NCBI GenBank assembly: GCA_023105745.1
Contig: JALGQZ010000011.1
Span: 10,564,975-10,628,974 of the forward strand
Direction: 5' to 3'
DNA: 64,000 bases
Source of the DNA: Austropuccinia psidii
Lineage: Eukaryota; Basidiomycota; Pucciniomycetes; Pucciniales; Sphaerophragmiaceae
The position numbers were made by a program, and so were the translations under genes. Below, one piece after another: positions 11,631 to 24,400 of the stretch. The number at the start of each line of letters is the position of its first letter. Positions within the stretch are counted from its first letter, which is position 1. A model generated the notes under the pieces. That model worked only from the letters and a program-made list of their open reading frames with translations, was not told where the DNA came from and ran no database searches.

Positions 11631-14272
11631 TGTTACTCAAAAGTGGAGTGAAAGAATTACATTCAAAAGTACAACAAACATGGCACACAAAAAGGAGTGA
11701 AATACACACCTTCAACATTTATTAAACCAAAAAAAGTATAACAAGGCCACAAATACAAAAAACAGAACCTAAAGAAGCTGTAAGGTTTGTCTATGAAACT
11801 CTTGATAATAGTATCAATATCAAGAGTACTGTGACTGTCCTCAGTAGAAAAATATAGTATCATACAATATTATAACCACAGATATATATAATTATTGAAA
11901 ATAATTATATAGAAAAAAGAAATTTAATTATTATTAGATAATTTAATAATAAAAAAATCTTAATAGCTATAATAAATTATAATTATTCTATTATTGTTAT
12001 AGTCACTGACAATCATAACAATAAGAAGTGTAAAGCTCTTAATGAGACAATTACATGTGGAAAATATAAATATTTAACCACTTATAAATAATATAAATAT
12101 TATTTATAGAAGAACTATCACACACACTGAGAATATAAATTCTTATAGAAAAATTCTATATAAAAAAACTAATAATAGATAAAAAAAATATAGAACTTCA
12201 GATCAAAACCTACTTATAATATATATTTAATACAACAAGTTAAATAAAACAGTTATTATATGAAATAATTATTATAAGTTAAAAAACACCAAAAAATGAA
12301 CTTTTCAAAGATAAACCAACTTTTTCTAATAAAAAATATGATTAAAAGAGTTTTTAAAAGTAATTTGTGAATTTTAAAAGATATTTTAAATACAATAGTT
12401 TTATAAAATAAAATAAATCATTGGCGATTAAAAAAATAATCCAAATTCTATGATTTCAATTCTTCAATTTTAAAATTAATAAAGAATAAAATAAATTAAG
12501 AATTACTGTGATAATAAGATTTCATATGTAATAAAAATATACCTGTTTAAATGTCTAATATAATTGGATTGATAATGAATGGTGGACAAAAAAGTGATGA
12601 GTAGACTCTTTTTATGTCTGCAGAGAATATCCCATGATTCATTGGGGATTCAGAGGGCGTGCTCAGGTAAAAACTGAAAAACCATACTGAAAAATAAGGT
12701 TCTTAACTTAAGATAACTTATTTTTAATTCCAATTTCAAGCTACCAGTGTTATTCTTAACTCCAAGTAGCTTTAATCCTCATTTATATCAATTACTTTAA
12801 GCTTTAATATAGGATAAGTTTATTTTATATGGAATTTTATCACATTAACAACTTAAAAATAAATTTTCAAGCAAAAATCTCTTAAACTCAATTTTTACTT
12901 AATTTTTAAAGAAATATTAATTTTCTTTAAGTATAATTGATAGAGTAAATTTCCAGGCTAATTAACAATACAAGCTGTTTATAAAAGATACTTAAAATTT
13001 GAATTATACACATATAGAATTAAATTGTAAGCTGTGTGAAAGCTTCAGGCAAATCCATTAAGAAGTGGATTTTGAATGAATTTTTGAAGTCATTACTATT
13101 TTTCCACATAAAATAGCAATACACACCAAACCTTAACTTTTGATAAGGTTTAAATGCTTGTAACTTTAACATTTTACGCTTATTTATACTTTTCAAGAAT
13201 AATTAAGCTTTGAAAGTTCTTAAAACCTTAATTTCAAGCTTGCATTTTGGGATTTACCTTTTGGAAGCTTGAAATTCCTGTCCAAATTGGGATAAAACTA
13301 GTTTAACCTTTAAGGTTGGATCAAAGTCTAATATTAAACCTTAAATAAGGTTTAAAATCCTCCAATACAGGTGGACAGCCTTAATTGAATCCTTGCAGAT
13401 CCAAAAATGTGGGTACCCCAGCTCTGTTTGGTCTTTTTCCTTTGCCCCACATTTTTGTGTGGATTTTTCCCTTTTATTTATTTAAAGCCATACTATGGCC
13501 TTAAACCCTTTTGAATTGAGCCCACACAGGATTTACATCCTGTATGGCAAATGCTTAGCCAATTCAGTAAATATACACAACACTTTAATTTTGACTAAAA
13601 TTTTGGTATGTTTGCATAAACCTTATGCAACTTTAAATTTAAGCTTATTTAAGATTAAATTTAAAAAATTTAAAATAATGTTAAAAAAATTTTCAATTGT
13701 ACTGTGAAATTTTTAAATCTTCTAATAAAATAAGGAATAATCACTTTTGGGTATAACACCCTATGGGTGTACCCTAAGTTATTCTTGATGTAGAATCCAA
13801 AAATGAAATAATAATTATAACTTTGTTTATCCAAAGAAAGGTATACTTGTTTTGGTCATTTTTTATGTAAATTAAATTGGAAAGTCTGTTAAAGACTGAA
13901 TCAACTGCATATGAAGTTATTTGTGGCCTTATGGGTATGTCATATATACCTTACAGGCTCACAGAGGTTAGTCTTTGAATGTAACCATCTCAAGGAGGAA
14001 ATATTCATCTTTCAAAAAATATTTTTTCTATCACCAAACAATAAGAATAAACCAAGTTATTAAGATTGCAAGCTTCTTCTGAGCATAAAGCCTGAATATT
14101 TACCTCCCATATAAAAATAAAAATTTGTCAAACAGACCCACAAATTGGGGTCCTTTATTGAAGCTCTGAATGTGGACTACTAAATGGTACCACTCCCAAG
14201 ACTGTAGCACCATTAAATAAGAGATAAACATATAAATATCATGTGAACAACATGGAGAAAAAATATTATTTT
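11631..14272 (+). repeat. LTR-D fragment, plus orientation, split by LTR-B
   Basis: Starts TGTTACTC at 11631 and is the reverse complement of the 11129-11522 fragment. At 11700-11772 the match is clear (block AACATTTATTAAAC). It stops at 11778 and resumes at 13964 with CTTTGAATGTAACCATC, which continues the same alignment. The right border, near 14272, is approximate. Confidence 0.62.
11779..13963 (-). repeat. LTR-B (solo), inserted in LTR-D
   Basis: 2185 bp, plus-strand ends TGTAAGG and CTCACA. Its first 850 bp match the reverse complement of 16921-17759. The flanking pentamers GAAGC and GAGGT agree at three of five positions, which fits an old, diverged target duplication. It is related to LTR-A only at the ends. 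No protein-coding internal region is attached. Open frames inside it (for example 13495-13707) are not gene-like. Confidence 0.68.
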
Positions 14273-16073
14273 AACCTCTCATATAGCTTCCATAGCTTTA
14301 AATAATTAAGCACCTTGCCTGTCCTCAAAATTTGTATAAGGTAAAAAATTATTGAAAATGTTAAGATTCAATATCTTAATAGAAAACACACCAAATTTAT
14401 TGTTTTTACCTTGATAATTATAAAATTATAATAATATAAAGATTTATTTTTCTACCAAAAATGAAAATTTATCCAAAAATACTCTACAAGACATATTTAA
14501 GGCTACAAAAGAAATTTCTTCAAGAGCAATTTTACTTGAAATTAACTGAGCAAAGAACTTGAGGCAATAAATATAAGAGAAAAGTCTTAAAAAAGAATAT
14601 CAACAAGAAAACATTCCCAAAAGTGAACACAGTGAATTTGGAAACAAAATAACAAAGTTAACAGTGATGAAAGATGCTTTAATTCACTTATGGGGTGGTT
14701 CAAGGGTAAAAATTATTATAAGAGTTACAAACATTAATTATAATGATTTGTTCCACATGTTTAAAAGGTTCAAAATGATTAAAAACAGGTGGTTTTAATC
14801 TTTTATTGATTGATTTAACAGTGTTTAAAGTAATGATAAAAGGAAAAGATCTTAACATGAAGAGAAAAGTGGGGCAAAGAAGACATTTTTTATGGCCACC
14901 AATTTTCTTACTCTAAAAGTATAATTTATTCTTGCAAGTAGTGGAAAACAATCTGACAACAGAAAAGCTAGTCATGGGATCATTGAACCCTGGTTTAGAC
15001 AAAAAAAGGGCTGGTTTTAGCCATTTTAGACCCTTAAATCAGCCATTGCTATAGTAATACCTAGTTGTAAACCCTCAAAACAAATCAGGATTTGTTTAAG
15101 AGACATCAAAAGCAGTTAAAACTGTTCTTAATAAGATTGCTTTAACTTAAGGGTAGTTTTACCCTCTTGGCAACAGTTAAAACTGCCCTGGTTGGTATCG
15201 AATCCTCATCATCAATTGAGTCACAGACCCTGTGACTCAATTCCAGGCCAAAAGTGATGAGATTTTGGGTTAATTTGGACATATAATTCCTGTCAGCAAG
15301 GAATTTGGGGGAGTCTGGCACCCTTGGAGCCAAGATTCCTTTGCCCCCAGAATTAATCTTTCCAATTTATTTTGTCTTTAATTCCTCATCATGTATTATA
15401 CTTATACTTTACATGTGTAATTAAATTGACTTTTTACAGTACAAAACTGTAATAATTGATACCTCACATGTAAATTAAAGTTCAATTATGTGATATACAT
15501 GCACATTTTGACATTTCAATTGAAAATACTTGAGTTCCTCATAAATTCTAAACTAATTTTAACACAAAAATTGATGATTAACACCACATGTGATGTAAAT
15601 TAAATTAAGTTTGTGAGGATTTTCAACTTTTGTAAAGAAAATATCAAAAACTTAATTTAAGCTTATTTAGAGTTGAGTTACAGAAATTTCATCCAGAAGT
15701 GACCCCATATTATTTTTTATGAGGAATACAATGGTGAAATAATTTTCATAAGTTGATTTCTTGGATAAAAAGCTATAATAATCTTCATTACACTTTTTTT
15801 CTCAAAATATTTCAATTTTAATATTTTTGTTAAAAATATATTTTTAATTAATCTTTCCAAGTAAAAATGTGTTTTCACAATTCTAATTTTCAACATAATT
15901 TTGAATTTAAATTATAATTGAAATTTTGATTTTGGATATAAATTTTATATTTATATCTATATTTTAATTTTCTTTTGTTTTTATACTAGAAAGAGATTTT
16001 TTTTATTTATAATTATAACTTGATTTGTTATTTGTGGTCTTTTGTGTGTATGAAAATACCTGTAAGGCTCACA
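14273..16073 (-). repeat. 3' LTR of A5 (LTR-A)
   Basis: Clear match to LTR-A from the CTGTCCTCAAAATTTG block onward, ending GGCTCACA at 16073. It keeps the perfect TGAGTCA palindrome at 15214-15242. The left end is diverged. Confidence 0.8.
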
Positions 16074-16085
16074 TTCCCTCCCCCT
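16074..16085 (-). other. Polypurine tract of A5
   Basis: Sense AGGGGGAGGGAA, immediately before the LTR. Identical to A1 and A2. Confidence 0.8.
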
Positions 16086-16920
16086 AAAACAAGAATATTA
16101 CTTTGTAGTATTTCTTTCTTGTGTGTCTGAACCTTCTGAGAAGTTAGGTAGCTTCAGGTATGTCTTTTTCTGCCAAATATTCATCTTCACAAGCTGGGTT
16201 ACTGTATCTGACAAGGTGTTCCCTTAATTTCTCAGCTCTCAACTTTTGTTCTTTGAGAACTTTGGTAATGTTCTTTGTACCAGATGTTTGAACAGGAGGT
16301 ATATGCTGAGGAACTTTATCCCTCAAGGGGAATATTTCAGCATCACCAGATTTATATGGCTTTATTAAGCTTCCTGGAAATGTAGGGTGCTTATTACTAA
16401 GTTCCTCAGATAATTATACTTCAAAAGCACTTTTTCCATGGAGGGCCTTAATAATACAAGGTTGTGCAAAGGAGTATTTGGGCTTTTTACATCCTTTGAT
16501 GTTATTGAAGTTAGTGGTAGATACATTTACTAAATATCCCACTTTGAAGTCTGGAGTGGCATGTGATTTGTCCCATTTGTCTTTGGCATATGCAAATGAG
16601 TCCTCCATGCACCTTACTGCATTATTTCTAGCCTTGTCTAGCATTCCTTTGAAGCTAGCAGCTATGGCATGTAACTCAACCAGTTCTTTCCTCAAGGATA
16701 CTTGGGGTAGTATGAGATTCCATCCTTTCTCTAGAATAGCAGGAATTTGATTGATACTGGCATTAATGGATGTTTTTCATGCCAATTCCAATGGAGGTAA
16801 AAGGGTACATCAATCAGGGGTGAATCAATCACAATCTTTGAACTCTAGGCCATAATCACAGAATATTCTGACCATGTCTTCCAAGGTTGGGATCATTCTT
16901 TAAGCTAGACTATCAATTTG
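16086..16920 (-). pseudogene. Integrase C-terminus and chromodomain fragment (A5)
   Basis: Minus-strand frames at 16695-16414 and 16326-16144 match the end of the A1 polyprotein: a DLVNVSTTNFNNIKG-like GPY/F module and a chromodomain (REHLVRYSNPACEDEYLAE). Stops and small indels separate them. Upstream, a decayed match to the integrase DGLAERM helix region ends at about 16920. The catalytic domains of this copy are absent. Confidence 0.78.
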
Positions 16921-17759
16921 TTCCCTGCAGACATAAAAACAGTCTATTCATTACTGTTTTGGTCCATCATTTATTATCAATCCAATTATATTAGACATTT
17001 AAACAGGTAAAGTTTTGTTACATATAGAATCTCATTATTAAAGTAATTCTTAAGTTATTTTACTCTTCATTAATATCAAATTAAGCAATTGAAATCATAG
17101 AATTCAGATTATTTCTGTAATCACCAATAATATATCTTATTTTATAAAATTAGCATCTTGAGTATCTTTTAAAATCCACAAATTCCTCTTAAAAACTCTT
17201 TAAATCATATGTTTCTTATAAAACGTTTTTTTATCTTCAAGATATTGACTTTTTTGGTGTGATTTTAAATTATAATAATTATTTAATATAATCACTGTTT
17301 TATTCAACTTGTTTTATTAAATATATATTATAAATAAGTTTTTTGCTGAAGTTCTATATTTTTATCTATTATTAGTTTTTTATGTAGAAATTTTCTATGA
17401 GAATTCTGTCTTCACAGTGTGTGTGATAATTCTTTTATAAATAATATATATATTATTTATAAGTGGTTAAATATTAATATTTTCCATGTGTAATTGTCTC
17501 ATTAAGAGCTTTACACTTCTTATTGTTATAATTGTCAGTGACTATAACAATAATAGCATCATTATAATTTATTACAATTATCAAGATTTTTTATTATTAA
17601 ATTATTTAATAACAATAGAATTTTTTATATATAATTATTTTCAATAATTCTATATATCTGTGGCTATAATATTGTATTATATTATATTTTTCTACTGAGG
17701 ACAGTCACAGTACTCTTGATATTGCTACTATTATCAAGAGTTTCATAGACAAACCTTAC
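16921..17759 (+). repeat. LTR-B fragment, plus orientation
   Basis: Reverse complement of roughly 11779-12620. It ends CCTTACA at 17759, which is the LTR-B terminus. The other 1.3 kb of the LTR is missing at the junction with A5. Together with 11779-13963 it gives two inverted LTR-B copies about 3 kb apart. Confidence 0.72.
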
Positions 17760-18468
17760 ACACTCAAATGCCTCAAACCAGAAGTCCACTTTGTGTATAA
17801 GCAATCAATTTTTAGCAAACTTCCTTGCTGAAAACATGCATACAGTCTGGTTCATAAATACAGCCTGTCGACTTCTGTAAAGGTTGGAATTACCCAATAC
17901 AGTTTGGATACACCATCCTGAAACTGTATGATCACTCAATACTACCACACCTCTTTTACAGATTCTGTACAGCTGTACAGGACCTGTATTGTCCAGATTC
18001 AATTTAATCATCAATTCCTCTCATGAAAGCTCTCTGTCTGGATCAGGGCGGGTGATTGTAATATATACCAGCCCCTCTTTCTCCCCCCTGGGGACATTTG
18101 CACAGTTAATTAATTTAGTTGATTTATTATTTTATGAATATTCTTACCCTTATCTTTGGGTATTATATTGATTAATTTTAAGTTAGTCTTTGCATTTCAT
18201 GTTTGCCTGTACAGTATGAATTGTGGTGGCCATATCTTTATGAACCCTTCTCTTGCCTTCTGACAGGTTGATACAGTGGACTTGGACTTTTTGTGGGTAG
18301 CTCTTTTATTTCTTACTCTTATCATTTGTTGCTGATTTTTCTAATATTTCTTTAATTGGTAATTTCAGCTTATTACACTCTTAAGTGTATTCCAGCTTCC
18401 ATATCTTTAGCCCTCCATAACTAAGTCCCAGTTTACTGAGTTCCCGGCCCACTTCACTTAGAAGAGCC

Positions 18469-20272
18469 TGTGAGCCTTAAAGGTATTTTCATATACCCAA
18501 AGGACCACAAATAACAAAATAAGAGATAAATATAAATAAAATAAATTTATTTATACATCAAAAGAAAAGTTAAAATATAAATACAAATTTATATACAAAA
18601 TTAAAAATTCAGTTATAATTTAAAATAAAAATTATGTTAAATTTTAAAATTGTAAAAATGCATTTTTACTTGAAAAAATTAAGTAAAAATGAATTTTTAA
18701 TAAAATCAATGAAATCAAAATATTCTTGGTAAAACGTTACATGAAATATGTTATAAATTTTTATCCAATAAATAAACTTAAAAGAATTACTTCACCATTG
18801 GATTCCTCATAAAAAATAAGGTGGGGTCACCTGTGGGTAAAATTTCTGTAACTCAACTCTAGATAAGCTTAAATTGAGTTTTTAGTATTTTCTATACAAA
18901 AGTTGGAAATCCTCAAAAACTTAGTTTAATTCACACCACATGTGTTGTTAAACATCAATTTTTGTGTTAAAATTGAGGTGTTGTTTGTATTTTAGAAGTT
19001 ATGGGGAATTGAAGTATTTTCAATTGAAATGTCAAAATGTGTGCGTGTATTAAATAAGTGAGCTTTAATTTACATATGAGTTATCAATTATTACAGTTGT
19101 GTACTGTAAAAACTCAATTGAATTGTATGTGTAAATGACAAGTGTATTACATGATGAGGAATTGAAGAAAAAATGAATTGGAAAGATTAATTGTGGGGGG
19201 GAAAAGTTACTCTAGCTCCAAGGGGGAGCTAGACCCCCAAAATCCTTTCTGAAAGCCATGAGATGTCAAAATCCACACAAAATTTCATCACTTTTGGCCT
19301 TGAATTGAGTCACAGGGTCTGTGACTCAATTGATGATGGGGTTTTGATACCAACCAGGGCAGCTTTAAATGTTACCAAGAGGGTAAAACTATCCTTAAGT
19401 TACGACGATCCTAGTAAAAACAGTTTTAACTGGTTTCTAGGTCTCTTACACTCATTATGACGTGTTTTGAAGGCTCTAGAACAGATATTACTATAGTAAT
19501 GGCTGATTTAAGTGTCTAAAATGGCCAAAACTGGCCCTTTTTTGGTCTAAACCAGGGTTCAATGATGTCATATTTGGCTTTTCTGTTGTCAGAGTGTTTT
19601 CCACGACTGACAAGAGTAAATTTTACTTTTGGAGTAAGAATATTGATGGCTATAAAGAATGTCTTCTTTTCCCCACTTTTCACTTCATGTTAGAATCTTT
19701 TCCTTTTATTATTAGTTTAAACACTGTTAAAACAATCAATAAATTATTCCAAACACCTTTTTTAAATCATTTTAAACCTTTTAACCATGTGAAAAAATCA
19801 TTCCAATAATTGTCTGTAGCTCTTATAATCATTTTTACCCTTGAGCCACCCCATAAGTGAATTAAAGCATCTTTCATCATTGTTAACTTTGTCATTTTGT
19901 TTCCAAATACACTCCCGTCACTTTTGGGTGTGTTTTCTCTTTAAATATCTTTTTAAATACTTTGTTCTTCAATTAATTTCTTGCAGTTCTTTGCTCAATT
20001 AATTTCAATTGAAATTGGTCTCGAAGAAATTTCTTTTGTAGCCTTCAATATCTCTTGTAGAGTATTTTTGGATAAATTTTTATTGTGGGTAAAACAATAA
20101 ATCTTTATAATATTATTTTTTTATACTTATAAAGTTAAAAACAATAAATTTGGTGTGTTCTCTCTTAAACCTACTATCTCTTACTATTTTTAATCCAATT
20201 TCACCTTATACAAATCTTGAGAACAGGAAAAGTACTTGATTTTTAATCAAAGTTTCATATCCACACCTTACA
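18469..20272 (+). repeat. Solo LTR-A with TSD GAGCC
   Basis: 1804 bp, TGTGAGCC...CCTTACA, with GAGCC duplicated at 18464-18468 and 20273-20277. No internal region is present, so it is a solo LTR left by LTR-LTR recombination. It contains the intact TGAGTCA palindrome (19303-19331). Confidence 0.92.
19303..19331. promoter_or_regulatory. Paired TGAGTCA palindrome in LTR-A
   Basis: Perfect inverted repeat with 13-bp arms (AATTGAGTCACAG) around GGT. Each arm contains the 7-mer TGA(G/C)TCA, the established core site of Gcn4/AP-1 bZIP factors. It lies upstream of the LTR TATA box. Binding is an inference. Confidence 0.45.
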
Positions 20273-20286
20273 GAGCCCCTGTGACA

Positions 20287-20637
20287 CTTCCACCCAGCCA
20301 GATCTATTATTTCCAGAGATTCTTGCCTGGGCTTCCTGTTTCTGGGATTGATAACAGCAATATGAAGGAGGTTGAACTGGATCTTTTGTCAAATACTACT
20401 CATTCTAACTCTTTACAAGCTTGGAGAAAGTATTACACTCAAGTCAGAGTAACTAAGAGTTCACATGAGCATACATATATTGGGATCTATAATCCCAATT
20501 GTACCATACTGGTAGGCCCAGCAAATGAAAATTGTGTTGCATCTTCACACAAATTACATACATGTGGATTTGATGTTGTTATTGATCAAAAAGAAAAAAT
20601 ATATCAGATAGGAAATAGTCCTGAAACTATAATTTAA
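20287..20637 (+). pseudogene. Unrecognised open frame
   Basis: About 116 codons open after the LTR-C end, closing at 20637. It reads like protein rather than a shadow frame (SSHEHTYIGIYNPN..., ILVGPANENCVASS). It has no start of its own and no family I recognise. It lies 1.2 kb upstream of the Helitron Rep pseudogene in the same orientation, so it could be a decayed upstream Helitron exon or a captured host fragment. Confidence 0.3.
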
Positions 20638-21841
20638 TATGCAGTATTCCACAACAAATGGAATAAACAGGTTAGTAAATTTTAATAAAGATCACATACA
20701 TTACTGTTTGTAATGTCAAAAAGGAGAGGCTTACTAAATTCTTAATTGAAAAAAACTATGTAGGAATGATTACAAGTGATGTTTAATGTAACCTACATTG
20801 TTAGGAAAAAGGGGACACCAAATAACTTCTTTGGTCTCTTCCAAGTGGGTTGGTAAATAGGAATTTTAGGTCCACTCACTGACTGGGATTAAGAAAATGA
20901 GTCATGGGTTATGTTGGTAAGGATGTCAAATGTTTGAACTACATACCATTACTGAATCTTCATTGATGATATAAGTCACCGTTGTGAGCCTCTCATAAGA
21001 ACAACAGTCCATCAAATAATTCATAACTAATCCCCAGGTTTAAGATAAAAAAGGGAATAACATAAAAAGAGTATAGGTATCAAAACATAAGTTAAACTTT
21101 TTCTGCAATATTAATGAATATGGAGCGGTCTTTGCCTATTTTTAGTGTTACAAAGAAATCAAAAAAGGAACATATCAAAACTTAGGGGTCACCACTCCAG
21201 TTCTTGAGAATATTAAATGATGGAAATCTTGGAACTCATAGTGAGATAGAACCCCAGGGGGAAAAATCAATCTGTAAAAAGAAACCTATTATCCAGCTAT
21301 AAAAGGACCTCAACTCTAAGGAAAAAACCACTGATAGTGAAGATGGAGAAATTAGTGAAGTAGGCCTTTATCAAGATAAAGCATTTAAAAAATTTATGGA
21401 AAAAATCACACTTACAAGTAGATTGTTTCATATTCTTGAATAAAATCAAAATCCAGCCACAGGAGCTGACTTATTGCGGCCATACCAAGGGGTATTGGCG
21501 TATTATATAACCATGTAACCCATATAACCTAGATTAAACTTATTAATCTGTTCCTCTCACTGTTTGAGATCTCATCTGTCTTAATGTATCATAGACTATA
21601 TAAATTGAAGAGAAAATCAGAGATCAATTGATTCAGTTAATGATATATTTATAGAAGCCTTTAAAAGCTCATATTGTCTTACAAGTTGAATAATAAGTTC
21701 TGACCTAAAATTTCCAAAAATCACCCTTTTCCATGCCTTTGAATGCCTCTCAAAGGAGGAATGAATTTAATTTTGAAAATTAAGCATGCAGGTCCTGTTA
21801 ATTTTATTTTGATTTTCCCAACACAGTGAATCCTTCTATTC
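20638..21841. other. Decayed, unassigned stretch
   Basis: There are short coding-like runs, for example near 21300-21440 (KEKTTDSEDGEISEVGLYQD) and 21470-21510, but stops interrupt all frames. No LTR ends are seen. It is probably part of the Helitron or of an older sequence carrying it. Confidence 0.35.
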
Positions 21842-22761
21842 TTGAATAGAATGGTACATCAGGGCCTGGAAGTAGCTTCTCCTGAGAGGAATACTCAAAA
21901 ATTCATATTCAATCAATTCCCATGCGAATTACCATTAAGGAATGGGGGATGTAGTGATATTTGCAAAGTTTGTGGTGCTTTGAATTGTAGAGGTGAAAGG
22001 AACAAAGCTTACCTAACCAAAGAATCTTTTAAATTTTCAATTTGTTGTTAACAAGGCTCAATTCACCTGCCTCACAATATAGTTTAAAGGTTGAGCTTAG
22101 ACCCTTTTTATATGAAATGTACTTCAGTAGCTCTAAGAAGAAGCACTTGGTGCTTTAATAATTATTCTTGGGAATGGTAACTGATAAATGTAACTCATAC
22201 ATGATACAGGGCAAGAAGGTTTGTGTAACATCATGGCAGCTTTATGATAGCCTTTCATTTACATCTTTGGGTGTTCATTTTTATCAGTCTACCCAAGGAC
22301 GTGGGCCTTATTGTTTTAGAGTTAGAGGAGAGTTTCATCACTGTATTGGATCAACATTTCCTGCAAAGGTCAACAATGCCAAGTTTGAACAGACATTCAT
22401 CATTGGTGATGGACAAGGAGAGGAATTTCAGAAACAAATTAGAAATGTAGGTCAGGAACTTGAACATGGTATTCTGCAATACTGGCAAAATTTTCTATCC
22501 AAAAGCAACCCATATGCCAGGAAATATTATTTGTCCAAAGATGTTATCAGATCAGATGGTTGGAAAACACTTGAGCTTAGAGCCTTAGAAGGTAAGAAAC
22601 TCAATTGGAATATGCACAACCTCTCAACCACAGACCAAATAGAAATGGTGATGCAAGATGGGAATAAGCAGCAGGCACCTTGCAACATTGTGTGGCACCG
22701 TATAAAGCGCCCTTTGCAACACATTGATGATTACCACTATGGGTATCTTTCATTGCATCAT
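21842..22761 (+). pseudogene. Helitron Rep-helicase, N-terminal part
   Basis: Two open segments separated by stops. The first has the Cys-rich Helitron signature (CKVCGALN...ER...ICC..GSIHLP). The second (22168-22761) has the Helitron_like_N region: FTSLGVHF, GRGPYCFRVRGEFHHCIGS, then a helical QKQIRNVGQELEHGILQYW block. The frame runs straight into the TSD ATCAT of element A2 and resumes at 34294 with HPILFPYGEQHWHP, which is the expected continuation in Helitron proteins. It is therefore the 5' half of one gene split by A2. Confidence 0.82.
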
Positions 22762-23590
22762 TGTGAGCCTTAGAGGTATTTTCATATACCCAAAAGACCA
22801 CAAAAGATAAATTAAGATACAAATATAAATAAAATAAATTCATTTATATTATAAAAATAAAAATTGAAATATAAATACAAATGTATATTTGAAAATCAAA
22901 ATTTAATTATTATTTCAAAATAAAATTACAATAAGATTTAAAATTATGAAATTATATTTTTACTTGAAAAATTAAGTAAAAATTAATTTTTAATAAAAAT
23001 TGTGGAGTTAAAATATTTTTGGTAAAAAGTTATATAAAAGATATTATAACTTTTTATCCAAAAAATAAACATAAAGAAATTATCACACCATTGGATTCCT
23101 CTTAGAAAATAAGGTGGGGTCACCTCTGGATGGAATTTCTGTAACTCAACTCTAAATAAGCTTAAATTAAGTTTTTAGTATTTTCAATACAAAAGTTGAA
23201 AATCCTCAAGAATTCAATTTAATTCACACCACATGTGGTGTTAACCATCAATTTTTGTGTTAAAATTGAGGTGTTGTGTTTAGTTTGAAAGTTATGAGGA
23301 ATGGAAGTATTTTCAATTGAATTCAATTGAAATGTCAAAATGTGCACATGTATTACATAAGTGAACTTTGATTTACATATGAGGTATCAATTATTACTGA
23401 ATTTTACTGTACAATTCAATTGAATTACATATGTAAATTACAAGTATAATACATGATGAGGAATTAAAGGAAAAAATAAATTGGGGGGGAAAAGGAACTC
23501 TAGCTCTAAGGGGGAGCCAGACCCCCAAACTCCTTGCTGACTGACGTGGGATGTCAAAATCCACGCAAAAGTTCATTACTTTTGGCCTGG

Positions 23591-23619
23591 AATTGAGTCA
23601 CAGGGTCTGTGACTCAATT
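23591..23619. promoter_or_regulatory. Paired TGAGTCA palindrome in U3 of A2
   Basis: 13-bp arms AATTGAGTCACAG around GGT, about 330 bp upstream of the TATA box. TGAGTCA lies at 23594-23600 and TGACTCA at 23610-23616. Candidate enhancer for a Gcn4/AP-1-like bZIP activator. Confidence 0.5.
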
Positions 23620-23948
23620 GATGATGAGGTTTTGATACCAACCAGGGAAGTTTTAACTGCTGCCAAGAGGGTAAAACTACCCTTAAATTATAACAATGTT
23701 AGTAGAACCAGTTTGAACTGGTTTCTACGCCTCATACACACATTCTGACATGTTTTGGAGGCCCTAGATCAGGTATTGCTATAGTAATGGCTAATTTAAG
23801 GGTCTAAAATGGCTAAAAATGGCTTAAACCAGCCCTTTTTTGGTCTAAACCAGGGTTCAATGATGCCATAATTGTCTTTTCTGTTGTCAGACTGTTTTTC
23901 ACGACTGACAAGAGTAAATTTTACTTTTTCAGTAAGAAAATTGATGGC

Positions 23949-23956
23949 TATAAAAG
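23949..23956 (+). promoter_or_regulatory. TATA box in 5' LTR of A2
   Basis: TATAAAAG, followed by a pyrimidine-rich stretch where initiation would be expected. Conserved in sister LTRs. Confidence 0.55.
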
Positions 23957-24394
23957 AATGTCTTCTTTGCCCCACTTTTCTCTTCATGTCAGAATCTTCT
24001 CCTTTTATAATTAGTTTAAACACTGTTAAACCAATCAATGAAAGATTCCAACCACCCTTTTTAAATCATTTTAAACCTTTTAACTATGTGAAGAAATTGT
24101 TAAACTCATTCATAGTAACACTTATAATCATTTTTACCCCTGAACCACCCCAAAAGTGAATTAAAGCATCTTTCATCACTGTTAGCTTTGTCACTTTGTT
24201 TCCAATTCACTCTGGTCACTTTTGGGCATGTTTTCTCTATAAATATTCTTTTTAAAGACTTTGTTCTTTAATTAATTGCTTGCACCTCTTTGCTCAATTA
24301 ATTCCAATTGAAATTGCTCTTGAAAAAATTTCTTTTGTAGCCTTAAGTATCTCTTGTAAAGTATTTTTGGATACATTTTTATTGTTGGTTAAAC

Positions 24395-24400
24395 AATAAA
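24395..24400 (+). terminator. AATAAA polyadenylation-type signal in LTR-A
   Basis: AATAAA about 450 bp downstream of the TATA box. It is present at the same place in the other LTR-A copies and would define the R/U5 border region in the 3' LTR transcript. Confidence 0.4.

Larger units (their letters stand above)
14273..16920 (-). mobile_element. Truncated chromovirus A5 (family A)
   Basis: Consists of a 3' LTR-A (about 14273-16073), the polypurine tract (16074-16085) and the 3' part of pol up to 16920. There the integrase region stops abruptly at a junction with an LTR-B fragment. The rest of the element and its 5' LTR are missing. The first 25 or so bases of the LTR are diverged, so the left end is approximate. 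It is more decayed than A1 or A2. Confidence 0.78.
17760..20286 (+). repeat. LTR-C relic, split by solo LTR-A
   Basis: The 17760-18468 part shows the same order of blocks as the LTR-C at 40756-42129: ATATACC..., CCTGGGG, CAGTTAATTAAT, TTTGCCTGT, GGTGG(C/T)CATAT, GGTTGA(A/T)ACAGTG, GAGTTCCC. After the solo LTR-A it resumes at 20273 and ends CCCCTGTGACA at 20286. The 5' part is missing. Homology is by eye and patchy. Confidence 0.6.

Noticed and set aside
13495..13707. 70-codon frame in LTR-B
   Set aside because: Inside an LTR, A/T-biased and absent from a second copy.
23796..24038. Possible host gene in the AT-rich stretches
   Set aside because: All stretches over 300 bases are accounted for by LTRs or decayed element sequence, except 1-1047 and 20287-21841, where no host family could be named.
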